DNA of 39,473 nucleotides from Chthoniobacterales bacterium (GCA_021463515.1 JAJTYZ010000132.1:1-39473), one strand, 5' to 3'. Shown: positions 1-8,525, counted from the stretch's first letter. The notes: generated by a model from the letters alone, not told the origin. Numbers and translations are program-made.

Positions 1-1
1 C

Positions 2-148
2 AGCCTGTCGGCTGGCTGTCTCCGCTTCGCTCCGGCTCAGGGCAGATATTCGTTTTGCATGGATACCTTTGAATATAGGAGGAAACATTATGGTATTGAG
101 GAGCTTGCCGAATATGGTGCAGCCAACTTCCTGAGGCCATCCGCTTAA
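2..148 (+). other. Open frame running in from the left edge (48 codons, end of an unknown protein?)
   Basis: The frame is open from base 2 to a TAA at 146-148. Its last residues read EELAEYGAANFLRPSA, which looks like ordinary protein, but there is no motif I recognise and no visible start inside the window. A second frame in the same strand is also open to about 133, so openness alone is weak evidence. If it is real, it is the 3' end of a gene pointing toward the truncated oadB on the opposite strand. It could equally be non-coding sequence brought in by whatever removed the end of oadB. Confidence 0.2.
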
Positions 149-221
149 TCAACCCTGCCAAGCGTGCCCTCGACACGTAAGTGCGACGGGGTGCCCTCGA
201 ATTCGATCGTGCCCAATCAGG

Positions 222-982
222 TCATCCACTTTCCCTCGAGATCAGGATGCCCAGCATAATCATGCCCATGAGAGGCAGCCCCATGGGAGCGACAATGCCG
301 GTGAGAATAACGACCACTACGGGAAAAGTCATCAAAGCCGCGTGAGAAACTTTTCCTTTGGGGCTGGCCATTTTGATTTCGCGTTCCCGACGTGTGGTGA
401 GTAGGCGCATGAGGGGAGGTTGGATAACGGGGACGAGTGCCATGTAGGAATATGCGGCAACGGCGAGGGCCCGACCATGGTGGTGGAAATGTGGCCTCTC
501 CCCGTAAAAAGATTGGCAACGTAGATCACCGTCGGACCATCACACGCGCCGACCATGACGATGGAAACTGCTTCGGATTTTGAAAAACCAAGGGCCAGAG
601 CCAACAGCAGTGCCAAAAAAATTCCCGCTTGCCCTGCAGCACCAAAAAGTAAGAGGCGCGGGCTGGCGAGGAGCGGTGAAAAATCCGTCATTGCTCCAAT
701 TCCCACGAAAATCAACAACGGGAAAAGCTCATTACAAATTCCGAAATCGTAGAGCGTTTTTAAAATACCACCGGCATGTGACACTTCGCTCAGAGGAAGA
801 TTTACCAACAGGCAGCCAAAGGCAATTGGCAGGAGAAGCAGTGGCTCTACACCTTTGCGAATCGCGAGGTAAAACATGATCATAGCGACACCAATCATGA
901 TGAGATTAGGAACGCCTTGAGTGAGCCGATGCTGCGTGCCTTCTCCGAGAGAACTAAGACCGGCTAGAACTCCTTCCATCAC
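222..982 (-). pseudogene. oadB: Sodium-translocating decarboxylase beta subunit (OadB type), frameshifted and 3'-truncated
   Basis: OadB is the membrane subunit that couples decarboxylation of a carboxybiotin carrier (oxaloacetate, methylmalonyl-CoA or glutaconyl-CoA type) to sodium export. Translation from GTG 982 (or ATG 979) gives several hydrophobic segments and the family signature GACDGPTVIYVANL, which carries the conserved sodium-site aspartate (near residue 148). After residue 170 the reading frame is lost. The family sequence AVAAYSYMALVPVIQPP continues in another frame, and adding one G within the GGGCCC run at 467-472 would restore MVGALAVAAYSYM. The second frame then stops at 222-224 after LISRESG, well before the usual length of about 380-430 residues, so the C-terminal conserved region is absent. 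The start overlaps the oadG stop. The frameshift could be a sequencing error; the missing C-terminus is harder to explain that way. Confidence 0.85.
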
Positions 983-1128
983 AATGTCGTCTCGCGATCA
1001 TGAGGTTTTTTTGCGGGGAAAATGATTGTAAGCAGGTGAATCACCACGGCCATGAGGCTCAAAACGAGCAAAGTTCCGCCGAGCCCGGCGACGAGCAGGG
1101 TGATTTCAAAAAGCGCGGATTCGTTCAT
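979..1128 (-). CDS. oadG: Sodium-translocating decarboxylase gamma subunit (OadG-like), 49 aa
   Basis: This small gene encodes MNESALFEITLLVAGLGGTL followed by a second hydrophobic stretch ending IHLLTIIFPAKK and a polar tail. A single N-terminal membrane helix and very short length fit OadG-type gamma subunits, which stabilise the alpha-beta decarboxylase complex; these proteins diverge quickly, so the assignment rests largely on position. The gene starts 6 bases after the tonB stop, and its TGA (981-979) overlaps the GTG/ATG start of oadB, so the two are probably translationally coupled. No biotin-carrying alpha subunit lies in the window. A typical gamma subunit has a longer cytoplasmic tail with histidines; here only a few residues follow the helix. 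Confidence 0.65.
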   Translation of the reverse strand: MNESALFEITLLVAGLGGTLLVLSLMAVVIHLLTIIFPAKKPHDRETTL

Positions 1129-1134
1129 GCCGGA

Positions 1135-2175
1135 TTACTCGAGTTCAAAATTAATCGTCACCTCGTAAGCACCACCGGAGAGTAAGGCGGCGGGGGGGCT
1201 GTCTATTTTTAGGACTCGTGCCGCAGCGGCAAGGACGCTCTCGTCCATAATCACATTTCCCGACGAACGCACGATTTTGTAGTTGGATATGCGTCCGTCC
1301 GATTCGATCCGAATACGCAAGGCTGTCACAAACTTTACGGTATTTGCAATGCTGGTTGGTTGGTCCCAAAGCCCAAAAAAGCGATCATGAATTTGATCGT
1401 GATAGCTCCCAAAATCCGCCGTACCTCCGCCACCACCTGAACCGCCACCCGGTCCTGAACCCGCTTTTCCCGCCGTTCCTGCACCTGCAGAGTCTGCGCC
1501 TGTGGAAGAGCCGGCCGCCTCAGCTTTGCGAACTTCTCCGCCTGTGGGTGCCTCCGAATCATTCTTGTTGGAAGTTTCTGCGGAAGCATCGGACGATGAT
1601 TTGGGCGAAGACTTGGGAGATGCCGCTGGGCTCGCTTTAGGGCTCGGTTTTGGTGATGCCTTCGGAGACGGCTTAGGGGACGGCTTAGGGGAAGCTTTCG
1701 GTGTCGCTTTGGGACTCGGCTTAGGCGTTGCCTTGGGCGTGGGCTTAGGAGTTGGTTTCGGCGTGGGTTTTGGTGTGGGGGTGGGAGTCGGCTTGGGTGT
1801 CGGAGTGGGTGTGGGTTTCGGCGTTGGCGTTGGCGTTGGCGTTGGCGTTGGTGTCGGTGTGGGAGTGGGGGTTGCAGAGGGAAGTGTAAGATCGCTTTTC
1901 TCAGCGGTGGGAACTAATTCCGGCGTGACTTCGGGCAGCGGAGGCGGAGTCGGTTCGGGCTCGAGAATTTCTTCCGGCTGCTCCATTTCTTCCTCTTCGA
2001 CTTCTTCCTCGATGGCGGGTGGAGCCGCAAATTGGGCGGGGCTAAACCAACTAATTTCCGACTTGGCTTGCTGCACGCGAACAGTGCGCGTGCTCCACCA
2101 GACGAGTGCGCCAATGGTGGCAATGTGGAGTAACGCCACGACGATCACCGTGCGCCGGAAGCGGGGACGACCCAT
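1135..2175 (-). CDS. tonB: TonB family energy transducer with long Pro/Thr/Lys linker, 346 aa
   Basis: TonB spans the periplasm and passes the energy harvested by ExbB-ExbD to outer-membrane receptors. The protein has an N-terminal basic end and one membrane helix (about residues 9-27), an acidic Glu/Pro segment (55-78), a very long repetitive Thr-Pro, then Lys-Pro and Ser-Pro linker (101-193), an Ala/Gly/Ser-rich stretch to about 252, and a C-terminal TonB domain (about 255-346) with the typical [21 protein letters not shown] segment and a final beta strand. The order exbB-exbD-tonB and spacing of 3 bases after exbD indicate one operon, which continues into oadG 6 bases downstream. The linker is much longer than in E. 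coli TonB. The opposite strand of the linker is also open (Val/Gly-rich) but that is a by-product of the repeat. Confidence 0.9.
   Translation of the reverse strand: MGRPRFRRTVIVVALLHIATIGALVWWSTRTVRVQQAKSEISWFSPAQFAAPPAIEEEVEEEEMEQPEEILEPEPTPPPLPEVTPELVPTAEKSDLTLPSATPTPTPTPTPTPTPTPTPKPTPTPTPKPTPTPTPKPTPKPTPKPTPKATPKPSPKATPKASPKPSPKPSPKASPKPSPKASPAASPKSSPKSSSDASAETSNKNDSEAPTGGEVRKAEAAGSSTGADSAGAGTAGKAGSGPGGGSGGGGGTADFGSYHDQIHDRFFGLWDQPTSIANTVKFVTALRIRIESDGRISNYKIVRSSGNVIMDESVLAAAARVLKIDSPPAALLSGGAYEVTINFELE
1597..1875 (-). repeat. Low-complexity tandem repeat encoding the TonB TP/KP/SP linker
   Basis: Short units encoding Thr-Pro are repeated without interruption for about ten copies, then interleaved with Lys-Pro and finally Ser-Pro and Ala units. 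The DNA is a degenerate hexamer-like array in the tonB reading frame. Arrays of this kind often vary in copy number by replication slippage, and in this gene any change of a whole unit would simply lengthen or shorten the periplasmic spacer. Confidence 0.85.
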
Positions 2176-2178
2176 GAT

Positions 2179-2595
2179 TTAGTCTTCCTCAGGGCGTGTC
2201 ATCACACCCACTTTTGTGATGCCGGATCGTTGAATGACATCCATGACAGAAATAAATTTCTGCACCGGTAGCTCGCGATGAGCACGCACGACGACAGCAA
2301 CGGCGGGGTCTTTATGCCGCAAGGCAATCAGTTCTTGTTCGAGTGCAAGGGGGGTGACGACGCGCATGTTGAGTTTAAGCACGTCATTGCGGTCAAGCGA
2401 AACGGTTTGTACTTTCTGCGTGTCCACGGGTTTATCTGCTGCGGCACTCGAAGGCACCACGAGGTCCATGCTATTTTCCAACAGCGGCGTCGTGATCATA
2501 AAAATAATGAGCAACACAAACGCCAAATCGAGCAGGGGCGTGATATTGATTTCCGAGAGCGTCGAAAGCGGCTGTTTATCCGAATACCGGCGCAT
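2179..2595 (-). CDS. exbD: ExbD/TolR family biopolymer transport protein, 138 aa
   Basis: ExbD is the small subunit of the ion-driven motor that energises TonB. One membrane helix (about residues 20-40) follows the characteristic segment LSEINITPLLDLAFVLLIIF, in which the aspartate of LLDLAFVLL is the conserved ion-responsive residue in this family. The periplasmic C-terminal domain ends with the usual IMDVIQRSGITKVGVMT. It lies between exbB (6 bases upstream) and tonB (3 bases downstream). TolR is a close relative, but the neighbouring tonB and absence of tolA, tolB or pal favour ExbD. Confidence 0.92.
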   Translation of the reverse strand: MRRYSDKQPLSTLSEINITPLLDLAFVLLIIFMITTPLLENSMDLVVPSSAAADKPVDTQKVQTVSLDRNDVLKLNMRVVTPLALEQELIALRHKDPAVAVVVRAHRELPVQKFISVMDVIQRSGITKVGVMTRPEED

Positions 2596-2601
2596 GAGCA
2601 G

Positions 2602-3351
2602 TTAGTGGTTCTTGTTAAAATTAACGAAACGATGCTCGAACTCCGACGAAAGTTCGGCAGCAAAGTTGTCGGTTTGCACAATAAGAGAGCGCAGACTCGT
2701 GATGAGAAAGTTATAGCCAAACATCGCCGGGATGGCGACGAGGAGGCCGATCACCGTGGTGACAAGAGCGCCGGCGACGCCTGGTGCCATGGCGGCAAGA
2801 TTGGGAGTTCCGGCGATGGCAATTCCGGCAAAAGCGTCCATCACGCCCCAAACGGTTCCAAGGAGACCTAAAAATGGGGAGCCGCTTACGGCGGTGGCGA
2901 GAATGATCATTTGGGATTCCATACGTAGCCCCGACTCCCCTACCGCGCGTTCCATGGCCACACTTACGGCACGCATTTGCGAAGCGGAAATTTTATCCGA
3001 CACCTCTAAGCGATCGGAAAAGGTGTCATCCACTTCCGAGGAGCCTAGCATCTGCAAAGCCAACTCGGCGCAGCCTGCGCGATAGACTTCGAAGGCGGGG
3101 GAGCCTTCAAATGAAAGCCCCATTTCATAAAGTCGCATGGGGTGACGATCGCGGCGAAAAATGGCAAAAAAACGCTGGGTTTGCTTTTTAGCAAATCGGA
3201 TCATACGAAACTTTGTGATGATAACCGACCAACTGAAAATCGAAGCAATGAAGAGCGCGAGAACCACAGCACGCCCGGCCACAGTGGATTCTTGGAAGGC
3301 AAACATCAGTCCATCGGCGGCGAGGAATCGAGGCAGAAACAAAAGCGGCAT
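2602..3351 (-). CDS. exbB: ExbB/MotA/TolQ family proton channel protein, 249 aa
   Basis: ExbB forms the pentameric channel around ExbD in the inner membrane. Membrane helices are visible near the N-terminus (VVLALFIASIFSWSVIITKF) and in the C-terminal half, with the family segment FLGLLGTVWGVMDAFAGIA and then GVAGALVTTVIGLLVAIPA. I chose the ATG at 3351 (MPLLFLPRF) because GGGAG precedes it at a suitable distance and because the family begins close to this point. The frame is open further upstream to a GTG at 3411, which would add 20 residues and overlap the start of the divergent gene. The gene is first in the leftward exbB-exbD-tonB-oadG-oadB run. Confidence 0.92.
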   Translation of the reverse strand: MPLLFLPRFLAADGLMFAFQESTVAGRAVVLALFIASIFSWSVIITKFRMIRFAKKQTQRFFAIFRRDRHPMRLYEMGLSFEGSPAFEVYRAGCAELALQMLGSSEVDDTFSDRLEVSDKISASQMRAVSVAMERAVGESGLRMESQMIILATAVSGSPFLGLLGTVWGVMDAFAGIAIAGTPNLAAMAPGVAGALVTTVIGLLVAIPAMFGYNFLITSLRSLIVQTDNFAAELSSEFEHRFVNFNKNH

Positions 3352-3403
3352 ACGATTGATCTCCCATATTAGAACGCTGAGCGACACGTGCAAGATTAAG
3401 GCC

Positions 3404-4147
3404 ATGATCACGGCTCTGTTCGTCGTTGCCGCTCTCCCACTCCACGCGGAGCCGCAAGCGGTTTATGATGTTTTTGCCAAAGTGCTCGCGCCTTTTGCAT
3501 CCTCCATTTTTGGGGGCGGCAATGAACAGCCGGGTGCCATGGTGGCCGAGTGCCTTGTGACGTCAGGAACGGGGCCATTTGCCGCCGCGCAAGGGACTCG
3601 TTTTCGCCTTGCGGTGCAAGGGCCGAATCATTTGCGGGTGGATGTTGTTCGGGATAAGGCGACGCTGACAGCGTGCCGCAATGAGCGCGAATTGTGGGCG
3701 GTGCCGGAAGCACCCATGCGGGCCTTGGCACAAGCGGCAGGATTTGATCTTTCCAAGAACACACCGGATGCCACGGCGGTGTCGTTGTTACCCCTTGCTC
3801 TCGATGCGCAGATGCTTACATTTTTGCCGGTTGTATTTGATGTCAAAGATTTGGGAACGGAGGGAACACCACCACGGCGTGTGCTGGAATTTGCGCTGCT
3901 CCGGGAACTTCGAGAAGCAATGAAAGCGGAAGAATTTATCGGACGCGCATGGATTGACGAAAACTTTAGACCGTCACATCTCACATTTTTCGCGCCCGGT
4001 GGTTCTCTCGATCTAGCGATTGAAAAACTCACATTTGCAGACCAATTACCCACCGGCGCATGGCAACCCGAGGAAGGGATGACGCCTTTGCGTTTACCTG
4101 CGTCGGCACTCAATAAACTCTTTGAAAAGATGCTCGGCGGGAAGTAA
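3404..4147 (+). CDS. Secreted protein of unknown function, upstream of cydAB, 247 aa
   Basis: I do not recognise the family with certainty. The predicted start (ATG 3404) gives a short hydrophobic leader MITALFVVAALPLHAEPQ consistent with a signal peptide cleaved after HA, though it lacks the usual basic residues. The remainder is a soluble domain rich in beta-type segments, with phrases such as HLRVDVVRDKATLTAC and a late SHLTFFAPGGSLDLAIEKLTF that recall LolA-like or outer-membrane lipoprotein-sorting folds; this is only a resemblance. The open frame extends another 81 codons upstream, but that part lies antisense to exbB and has no coding look. The stop is 14 bases before cydA, so it may be co-transcribed with the oxidase genes. 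Confidence 0.65.
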   Translation: MITALFVVAALPLHAEPQAVYDVFAKVLAPFASSIFGGGNEQPGAMVAECLVTSGTGPFAAAQGTRFRLAVQGPNHLRVDVVRDKATLTACRNERELWAVPEAPMRALAQAAGFDLSKNTPDATAVSLLPLALDAQMLTFLPVVFDVKDLGTEGTPPRRVLEFALLRELREAMKAEEFIGRAWIDENFRPSHLTFFAPGGSLDLAIEKLTFADQLPTGAWQPEEGMTPLRLPASALNKLFEKMLGGK

Positions 4148-4161
4148 CGATTATTTTTGAC

Positions 4162-5610
4162 ATGATGAACGTTGAAATTCTTTCGCGGGTTCAATTTGCG
4201 TTCACCATCATGTTTCATTACATCTACCCGCCGATGAGCATCGGGTTGGGGGTGATTCTCGTCATCATGGAAGGGATGTGGCTGAAGACGGGCAACATTC
4301 GTTATCACAACATGGCGCGGTATTGGACGCGTGTGTTTGGGCTCACATTTGCGCTGGGTGTAGCAACGGGAATTGTGATGGAGTTTGAGTTTGGAACCAA
4401 TTGGGCGACGTATTCGCGGTTTGTGGGCGATGTGTTTGGGAGTGCCTTGGCGGCAGAGGGAATTTTTGCATTTTTTCTCGAATCAGGATTCTTGGCGATT
4501 TTGCTATTTGGGTGGAATCGGGTGGGGCCGAAGTTGCATTTTTTTTCGACGATCATGGTTTGCCTTGGAGCGCATTTCAGTGCGGTTTGGATCGTGGCAA
4601 CAAATTCCTGGATGCAGACGCCTGCGGGATTTTCCATTGAGTATGATGGAAAAATTATGCCGCCCGGATTTGTGCCTGTTGGCGATCAAATTCTCCATGC
4701 CCGCGCTGTCATTCACGATTTTTGGGCCATGGTGATTAATCATTCCACGCTGGATCGTCTGACGCATGTTCTTGTGGGTGCATGGCAGGCGGGAGCGTTC
4801 CTTGTCATTAGCATCAGTGCCTTTTATCTCCTCCGTGGAAGACACCGGGAGTTTGCGGCTTCCTCGCTGAAAGTTGGTCTTGTGGTGGCGGCCATTGCTT
4901 CGCTTCTCCAACTTGCGTCCGGCGCAAAATCTGCGGATGGCGTCACTCGCAATCAACCGGCAAAGCTCGCGGCGATGGAAGGTATTTTTAAAACGCAAGG
5001 TTATGCGCCAATGGGGATCGTGGGATGGGTGGATGTGAAAAATCAGACGGTAAGAGGACTTAAAATTCCCGGGATGCTTAGCATGTTGGTAGGACGTTCT
5101 CCTGCGACGGTAGTAAAGGGTTTGGACGCTTTTCCTCGTGAGGATTGGCCACCCGTGCAGCCGGTTTTTCAATGCTATCACCTCATGATTGGCATTGGGA
5201 TGGCTCTCATTGGCATTGCGTGGTTTGGCATTTTTTTATGGTGGCGCGGACGACTCTTCGATCTCACGGCTCCGATGGTGCGGCTCTATTATGGCGTTCT
5301 TGTTCTCTCCGTACTTGGCCCTCAAATTGCTAATCAAGTTGGATGGATGACGGCGGAGATTGGACGTCAGCCATGGATTGTCTATGGCATCATGCGCACC
5401 TCACAGGGTCTCTCCGCTGTAGTAACGGCAAATCAAGTTCTTGCGTCGCTCATTATGTTCACGGTGATTTACGCGCTGTTGTTTGCGGTTTTTATTTATC
5501 TTCTCACCCGCAAAATTCAAAAAGGGCCCGATGAGGAAGAAGGTGGCGAAGCGATGCCGGCCAGTTGGGCCGCCGTCATAGCGCGGCGTCGTAAACAAGC
5601 GTCTTATTAA
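4162..5610 (+). CDS. cydA: Cytochrome bd ubiquinol oxidase subunit I, 482 aa
   Basis: CydA carries the quinol site and the three haems of the bd-type terminal oxidase, which reduces oxygen to water at low oxygen without pumping protons. The start at 4162 aligns with the E. coli N-terminus, placing the haem ligand histidine at residue 19 in [13 protein letters not shown]. The haem b595/d glutamate motif [10 protein letters not shown] follows near residue 100, and the GRQPW quinol oxidase motif lies near residue 410. The loop after [18 protein letters not shown] is compact, so this is a short Q-loop form. Many membrane helices are evident. It is 14 bases downstream of the secreted protein and 1 base upstream of cydB. 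No cydX or cydCD genes are present nearby. Confidence 0.96.
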   Translation: MMNVEILSRVQFAFTIMFHYIYPPMSIGLGVILVIMEGMWLKTGNIRYHNMARYWTRVFGLTFALGVATGIVMEFEFGTNWATYSRFVGDVFGSALAAEGIFAFFLESGFLAILLFGWNRVGPKLHFFSTIMVCLGAHFSAVWIVATNSWMQTPAGFSIEYDGKIMPPGFVPVGDQILHARAVIHDFWAMVINHSTLDRLTHVLVGAWQAGAFLVISISAFYLLRGRHREFAASSLKVGLVVAAIASLLQLASGAKSADGVTRNQPAKLAAMEGIFKTQGYAPMGIVGWVDVKNQTVRGLKIPGMLSMLVGRSPATVVKGLDAFPREDWPPVQPVFQCYHLMIGIGMALIGIAWFGIFLWWRGRLFDLTAPMVRLYYGVLVLSVLGPQIANQVGWMTAEIGRQPWIVYGIMRTSQGLSAVVTANQVLASLIMFTVIYALLFAVFIYLLTRKIQKGPDEEEGGEAMPASWAAVIARRRKQASY

Positions 5611-5611
5611 T

Positions 5612-6634
5612 ATGGCGATGGACCTCAATATCCTTTGGTTCATTCTCGTGGGCGCACTTTTTACGGGCTATGCGATACTCGATGGCTTTGATCTTGGGGT
5701 TGGGGCACTCTACCTTTTTGCCAAAAAGGATGAGGATCGGCGTATTTTTCTCAATGCGATTGGGCCGGTGTGGGATGGGAATGAAGTTTGGCTGGTGACC
5801 GGCGGAGGTGCGCTGTTTGCAGCATTTCCTGCCGTTTATGCTACGGTATTTTCGGGGTTTTACCTTGCGTTTATGACGTTGTTGGTGGCACTGATTTTTC
5901 GAGCCGTGGCGATTGAATTTCGCGGAAAAGAATCATGGCATTGGTGGCGAACGATGTGGGACATTGGATTTTCCCTTGGAAGCCTCCTCTCCGGATTTCT
6001 CATTGGTGTTACCATGGGGAATGTCCTTCAAGGTATCCCTCTCGATGAACGTGGCGAATATATGGGGGGATTTTTCGCGCTCCTCAATCCGTATGCTCTT
6101 ATTTTAGGCGTCACAACTGTTGCACTTTTTGCCATGCACGGTTCGATTTATCTCGTGATGAAAACGGAAGGCGACCTTCAGCAGCGCGTCCGGCGTTGGG
6201 TCAATCGCATCATCGCTGTGTTTCTTGCGTGTTATGTGACTCTCAACATCGCCACATTCTTCGATGCGCCACACTTGTGGGAAATTGTGCGGGAACGGCC
6301 CTGGATTCTCGTGGTTTTTGTCATCAATATACTAATTGTTCTCAACATCCCTCGTGAGAATCGCAAAGGGAATGAGCTGCGCACGTTTTTGTCATCCTGC
6401 GCGGCGATGGGAACACTCATGCTTCTCTTTGGTCTCACCGTTTTTCCCAACATGCTGCGTTCGATGCCACATCCGGAGTATAGCCTCACCATTTACAATG
6501 CCGCTTCCACGCCGAAGACGCATTTTATCATGCTCATTGTTGCTCTACTTGGCGTGCCCATGATTCTCACTTATACCGCGTGCATCTATTACATTTTTCG
6601 CGGCAAAGTAAAACTGAACTCGCAGAGTTATTGA
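5612..6634 (+). CDS. cydB: Cytochrome bd ubiquinol oxidase subunit II, 340 aa
   Basis: CydB is the haem-free partner of CydA in the bd oxidase. The N-terminal family motif GYAILDGFDLGVGALY and the following GPVWDGNEVWLVTGGGALFAAFP are clear, and the rest is a run of hydrophobic helices of normal number and length. The ATG at 5612 starts one base after the cydA stop; a second ATG two codons later (5618, MDLNILW) is also possible. The 3' end overlaps the convergent ogt gene by 7 bases, so there is no room for a transcription terminator between them. Confidence 0.96.
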   Translation: MAMDLNILWFILVGALFTGYAILDGFDLGVGALYLFAKKDEDRRIFLNAIGPVWDGNEVWLVTGGGALFAAFPAVYATVFSGFYLAFMTLLVALIFRAVAIEFRGKESWHWWRTMWDIGFSLGSLLSGFLIGVTMGNVLQGIPLDERGEYMGGFFALLNPYALILGVTTVALFAMHGSIYLVMKTEGDLQQRVRRWVNRIIAVFLACYVTLNIATFFDAPHLWEIVRERPWILVVFVINILIVLNIPRENRKGNELRTFLSSCAAMGTLMLLFGLTVFPNMLRSMPHPEYSLTIYNAASTPKTHFIMLIVALLGVPMILTYTACIYYIFRGKVKLNSQSY

Positions 6635-7122
6635 GTTTGGCATCCTTCGAGTTCGAGGAGAAATTTTTTAATTTTTAGGCCACCTGCAAACCCCGTGAGC
6701 TTGCCGTTGCTGCCAATGACGCGATGGCAGGGGACGATGATAGGTATTGGGTTTTTACCGATGGCAGCACCTGCGGCGCGAATGGCTCGTGAATGGCCAG
6801 ACTTTTCCGCAATGCGAGCGTAGGTCTCAGTTTTTCCGTAGGGAATAGGGCGAAGAGCTTGCCATATATCCTTTTGAAATTCTGTGCCATGGAAGTCTAG
6901 CTTGAGAGAAAACGCCTGACGTTGCCCTGCGAAGTATTCTTGCAGTTGCGTTTCGGCTTTGCGAAGGACGGAATGCGTTACCTGCTCCACCGCACCTCGT
7001 GCGAACAGCGGGAATGATTCGTTTTCCCACAAAATTGCGACGAGGGCTAAGTCACGCGCAATAAGCGTCAACGTTCCCACCGGCGAGGGAACACTTTTCC
7101 AAAAAAAACGCATGGCAGGCAT
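6628..7122 (-). CDS. ogt: Methylated-DNA--protein-cysteine methyltransferase, 164 aa
   Basis: This suicide repair enzyme transfers the alkyl group from O6-alkylguanine (or O4-alkylthymine) in DNA to its own cysteine. The active-site motif IIVPCHRVIGSNGKLTGFAGG is intact in the C-terminal domain, preceded by FQKDIWQALRPIPYGKTETY, which includes the helix-turn-helix DNA-binding region. The N-terminal domain is the short form typical of Ogt-type proteins. No AraC-type Ada domain is present. The start at 7122 is 3 bases downstream of the rho stop, indicating co-transcription with rho and yebC; an internal ATG three codons later is an alternative start. The end overlaps cydB. Confidence 0.94.
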   Translation of the reverse strand: MPAMRFFWKSVPSPVGTLTLIARDLALVAILWENESFPLFARGAVEQVTHSVLRKAETQLQEYFAGQRQAFSLKLDFHGTEFQKDIWQALRPIPYGKTETYARIAEKSGHSRAIRAAGAAIGKNPIPIIVPCHRVIGSNGKLTGFAGGLKIKKFLLELEGCQTQ

Positions 7123-7125
7123 TTT

Positions 7126-8514
7126 TTATCCCGGAATGCTTTTGAGCATTTCGGCATTGGTGGGGTGCTTGCGGATGAAATGCAGGAGACGTTCAATGGC
7201 TTCGAGAGGTTTTTGCCCTGCGAGGCCACGGCGAATGACGTTGATTTTGTACAATTGGTCTTCGGGCAGGAGCAGCTCTTCGCGACGGGTGCCAGAGAGG
7301 AAAATATCCACCGCCGGATAAATGCGCTGATCGCTTATTTTCCGGTCGAGCACGAGTTCCATATTACCGGTTCCTTTGAACTCTTGGAAAATCAGCTCGT
7401 CCATGCGGCTACCGGTTTCAATGAGGGCGGTGGCCATGATGGTGAGTGATCCTGCTTCCTCGGTGTTGCGGGCTGCGGCGAAGAGTTTGCGCGGAATTTC
7501 CAGAGCACGGGAATCCACGCCGCCGCTCATGGTGCGCCCGCCTCCGCTAGTCGCGTTGTTGAAGGCGCGGCCAATGCGGGTAAGGGAATCCATGAGCACG
7601 AAGACATCCTTACCCATCTCGACAAGCCGTTTGGCGCGTTCGATGGCAAGGATGGCAATGCGGGTGTGACTTTTCAGGTCACTGTCGTTGGAGCTGGCCA
7701 TAAGTTCCGCTTCGGGAACCGTGCGACGGATTTCGGTGACTTCTTCCGGGCGTTCGTCCACAAGGAGAATGATGAGTTTCATTTCCGGATGATTTTTCAC
7801 CACAGCTTCTGCGATGTGTTGAAGCAGCGTGGTTTTACCGGTGCGCGGCGGTGCCACAATCAATCCGCGTTGTCCTTTGCCGATGGGCGTCATCATGTCC
7901 ATAACGCGCGTCGTGTAACGATCAGTGGATGTTTCGAGGTTAATCCGCTTGTTGGGATTAATGGTTGTCAGCTCCTCAAAAATCGGAATGTTGGCATATT
8001 TTTCCGGGTCCTCTCCTTCGATTTCGGTGCAAAGGAAAAGCTGAGGTCCACGGCTGCCGCGGCGAATTTGGCCTTTAATCCAAACGCCATCACGCAGATT
8101 GTGGCGACGCACCACGTCGGGGGTGACGAAAATGTCGCTATTGGATTGCGTGAAATTGCGCTTGGGATTGCGGAGAAATCCGAACCCTTTACCACTAACT
8201 TCCACAATGCCCTCGGCAAATACCGGCTCGCCTTCGGGTTCTCCAGTTTCCACGGGAACACCGGCGTCGGCAGGATCCCCATTGGCATCGCCGCGAGGGC
8301 CGCGATCATCATCCCGTCCCCGCCGTGAACGGCGTTGGCGGAAGTTACGGTAGCGCCCACGGCGTTCGCGTCCTTCGCGCGGGGCTGCCTCTTCGGGATT
8401 CGCGGGGGCAGCTTGAGGCTGCGGGAGCGGCTCCGGTGCCGGTGGTACGGATTCGTTATCGTGAACCGGCGGAGTCGCCGGAGCGGATGGTTCAAGGGCC
8501 TTTGTATCGTCCAT
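7126..8514 (-). CDS. rho: Transcription termination factor Rho, 462 aa
   Basis: Rho is the hexameric RNA helicase that ends transcription. Residues 1-95 form an extension rich in Pro, Glu, then Arg, Gly and Asp that is absent from E. coli Rho. The OB-fold RNA-binding domain covers about 98-168 (GFGFLRNPKRNF). The ATPase domain follows: Walker A GLIVAPPRTGKTTLLQ at 217-232, LVDERPEEVTE at 251-261, Walker B VFVLMDSLTR at 304-313, and the GGGRTMSGGVDSRALEIP RNA-binding/Q-loop region near 324-341. In Walker A the first lysine usual in proteobacteria (PPKAGKT) is arginine and the alanine is threonine. The gene sits 11 bases after yebC. Confidence 0.97.
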   Translation of the reverse strand: MDDTKALEPSAPATPPVHDNESVPPAPEPLPQPQAAPANPEEAAPREGRERRGRYRNFRQRRSRRGRDDDRGPRGDANGDPADAGVPVETGEPEGEPVFAEGIVEVSGKGFGFLRNPKRNFTQSNSDIFVTPDVVRRHNLRDGVWIKGQIRRGSRGPQLFLCTEIEGEDPEKYANIPIFEELTTINPNKRINLETSTDRYTTRVMDMMTPIGKGQRGLIVAPPRTGKTTLLQHIAEAVVKNHPEMKLIILLVDERPEEVTEIRRTVPEAELMASSNDSDLKSHTRIAILAIERAKRLVEMGKDVFVLMDSLTRIGRAFNNATSGGGRTMSGGVDSRALEIPRKLFAAARNTEEAGSLTIMATALIETGSRMDELIFQEFKGTGNMELVLDRKISDQRIYPAVDIFLSGTRREELLLPEDQLYKINVIRRGLAGQKPLEAIERLLHFIRKHPTNAEMLKSIPG

Positions 8515-8525
8515 GGTATTTTAGT

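Noticed and set aside
1-221. Insertion-sequence end causing the oadB truncation
   Set aside because: I found no terminal inverted repeat or transposase motif. The GTGCCCTCGA repeats are only 10 bases and both lie on the same side of the break.
1502-2182. 226-codon open frame antisense to tonB, rich in Gly-Val-Gly-Leu
   Set aside because: It is the complement of the Thr-Pro/Lys-Pro repeat; the repeated DNA has no stops in this frame. The leftward frame has a clear TonB domain and fits the operon.
3161-3403. N-terminal extension of the secreted protein upstream of cydAB
   Set aside because: These 81 codons are antisense to exbB, are basic and unstructured, and would hide the signal peptide that starts at 3404.
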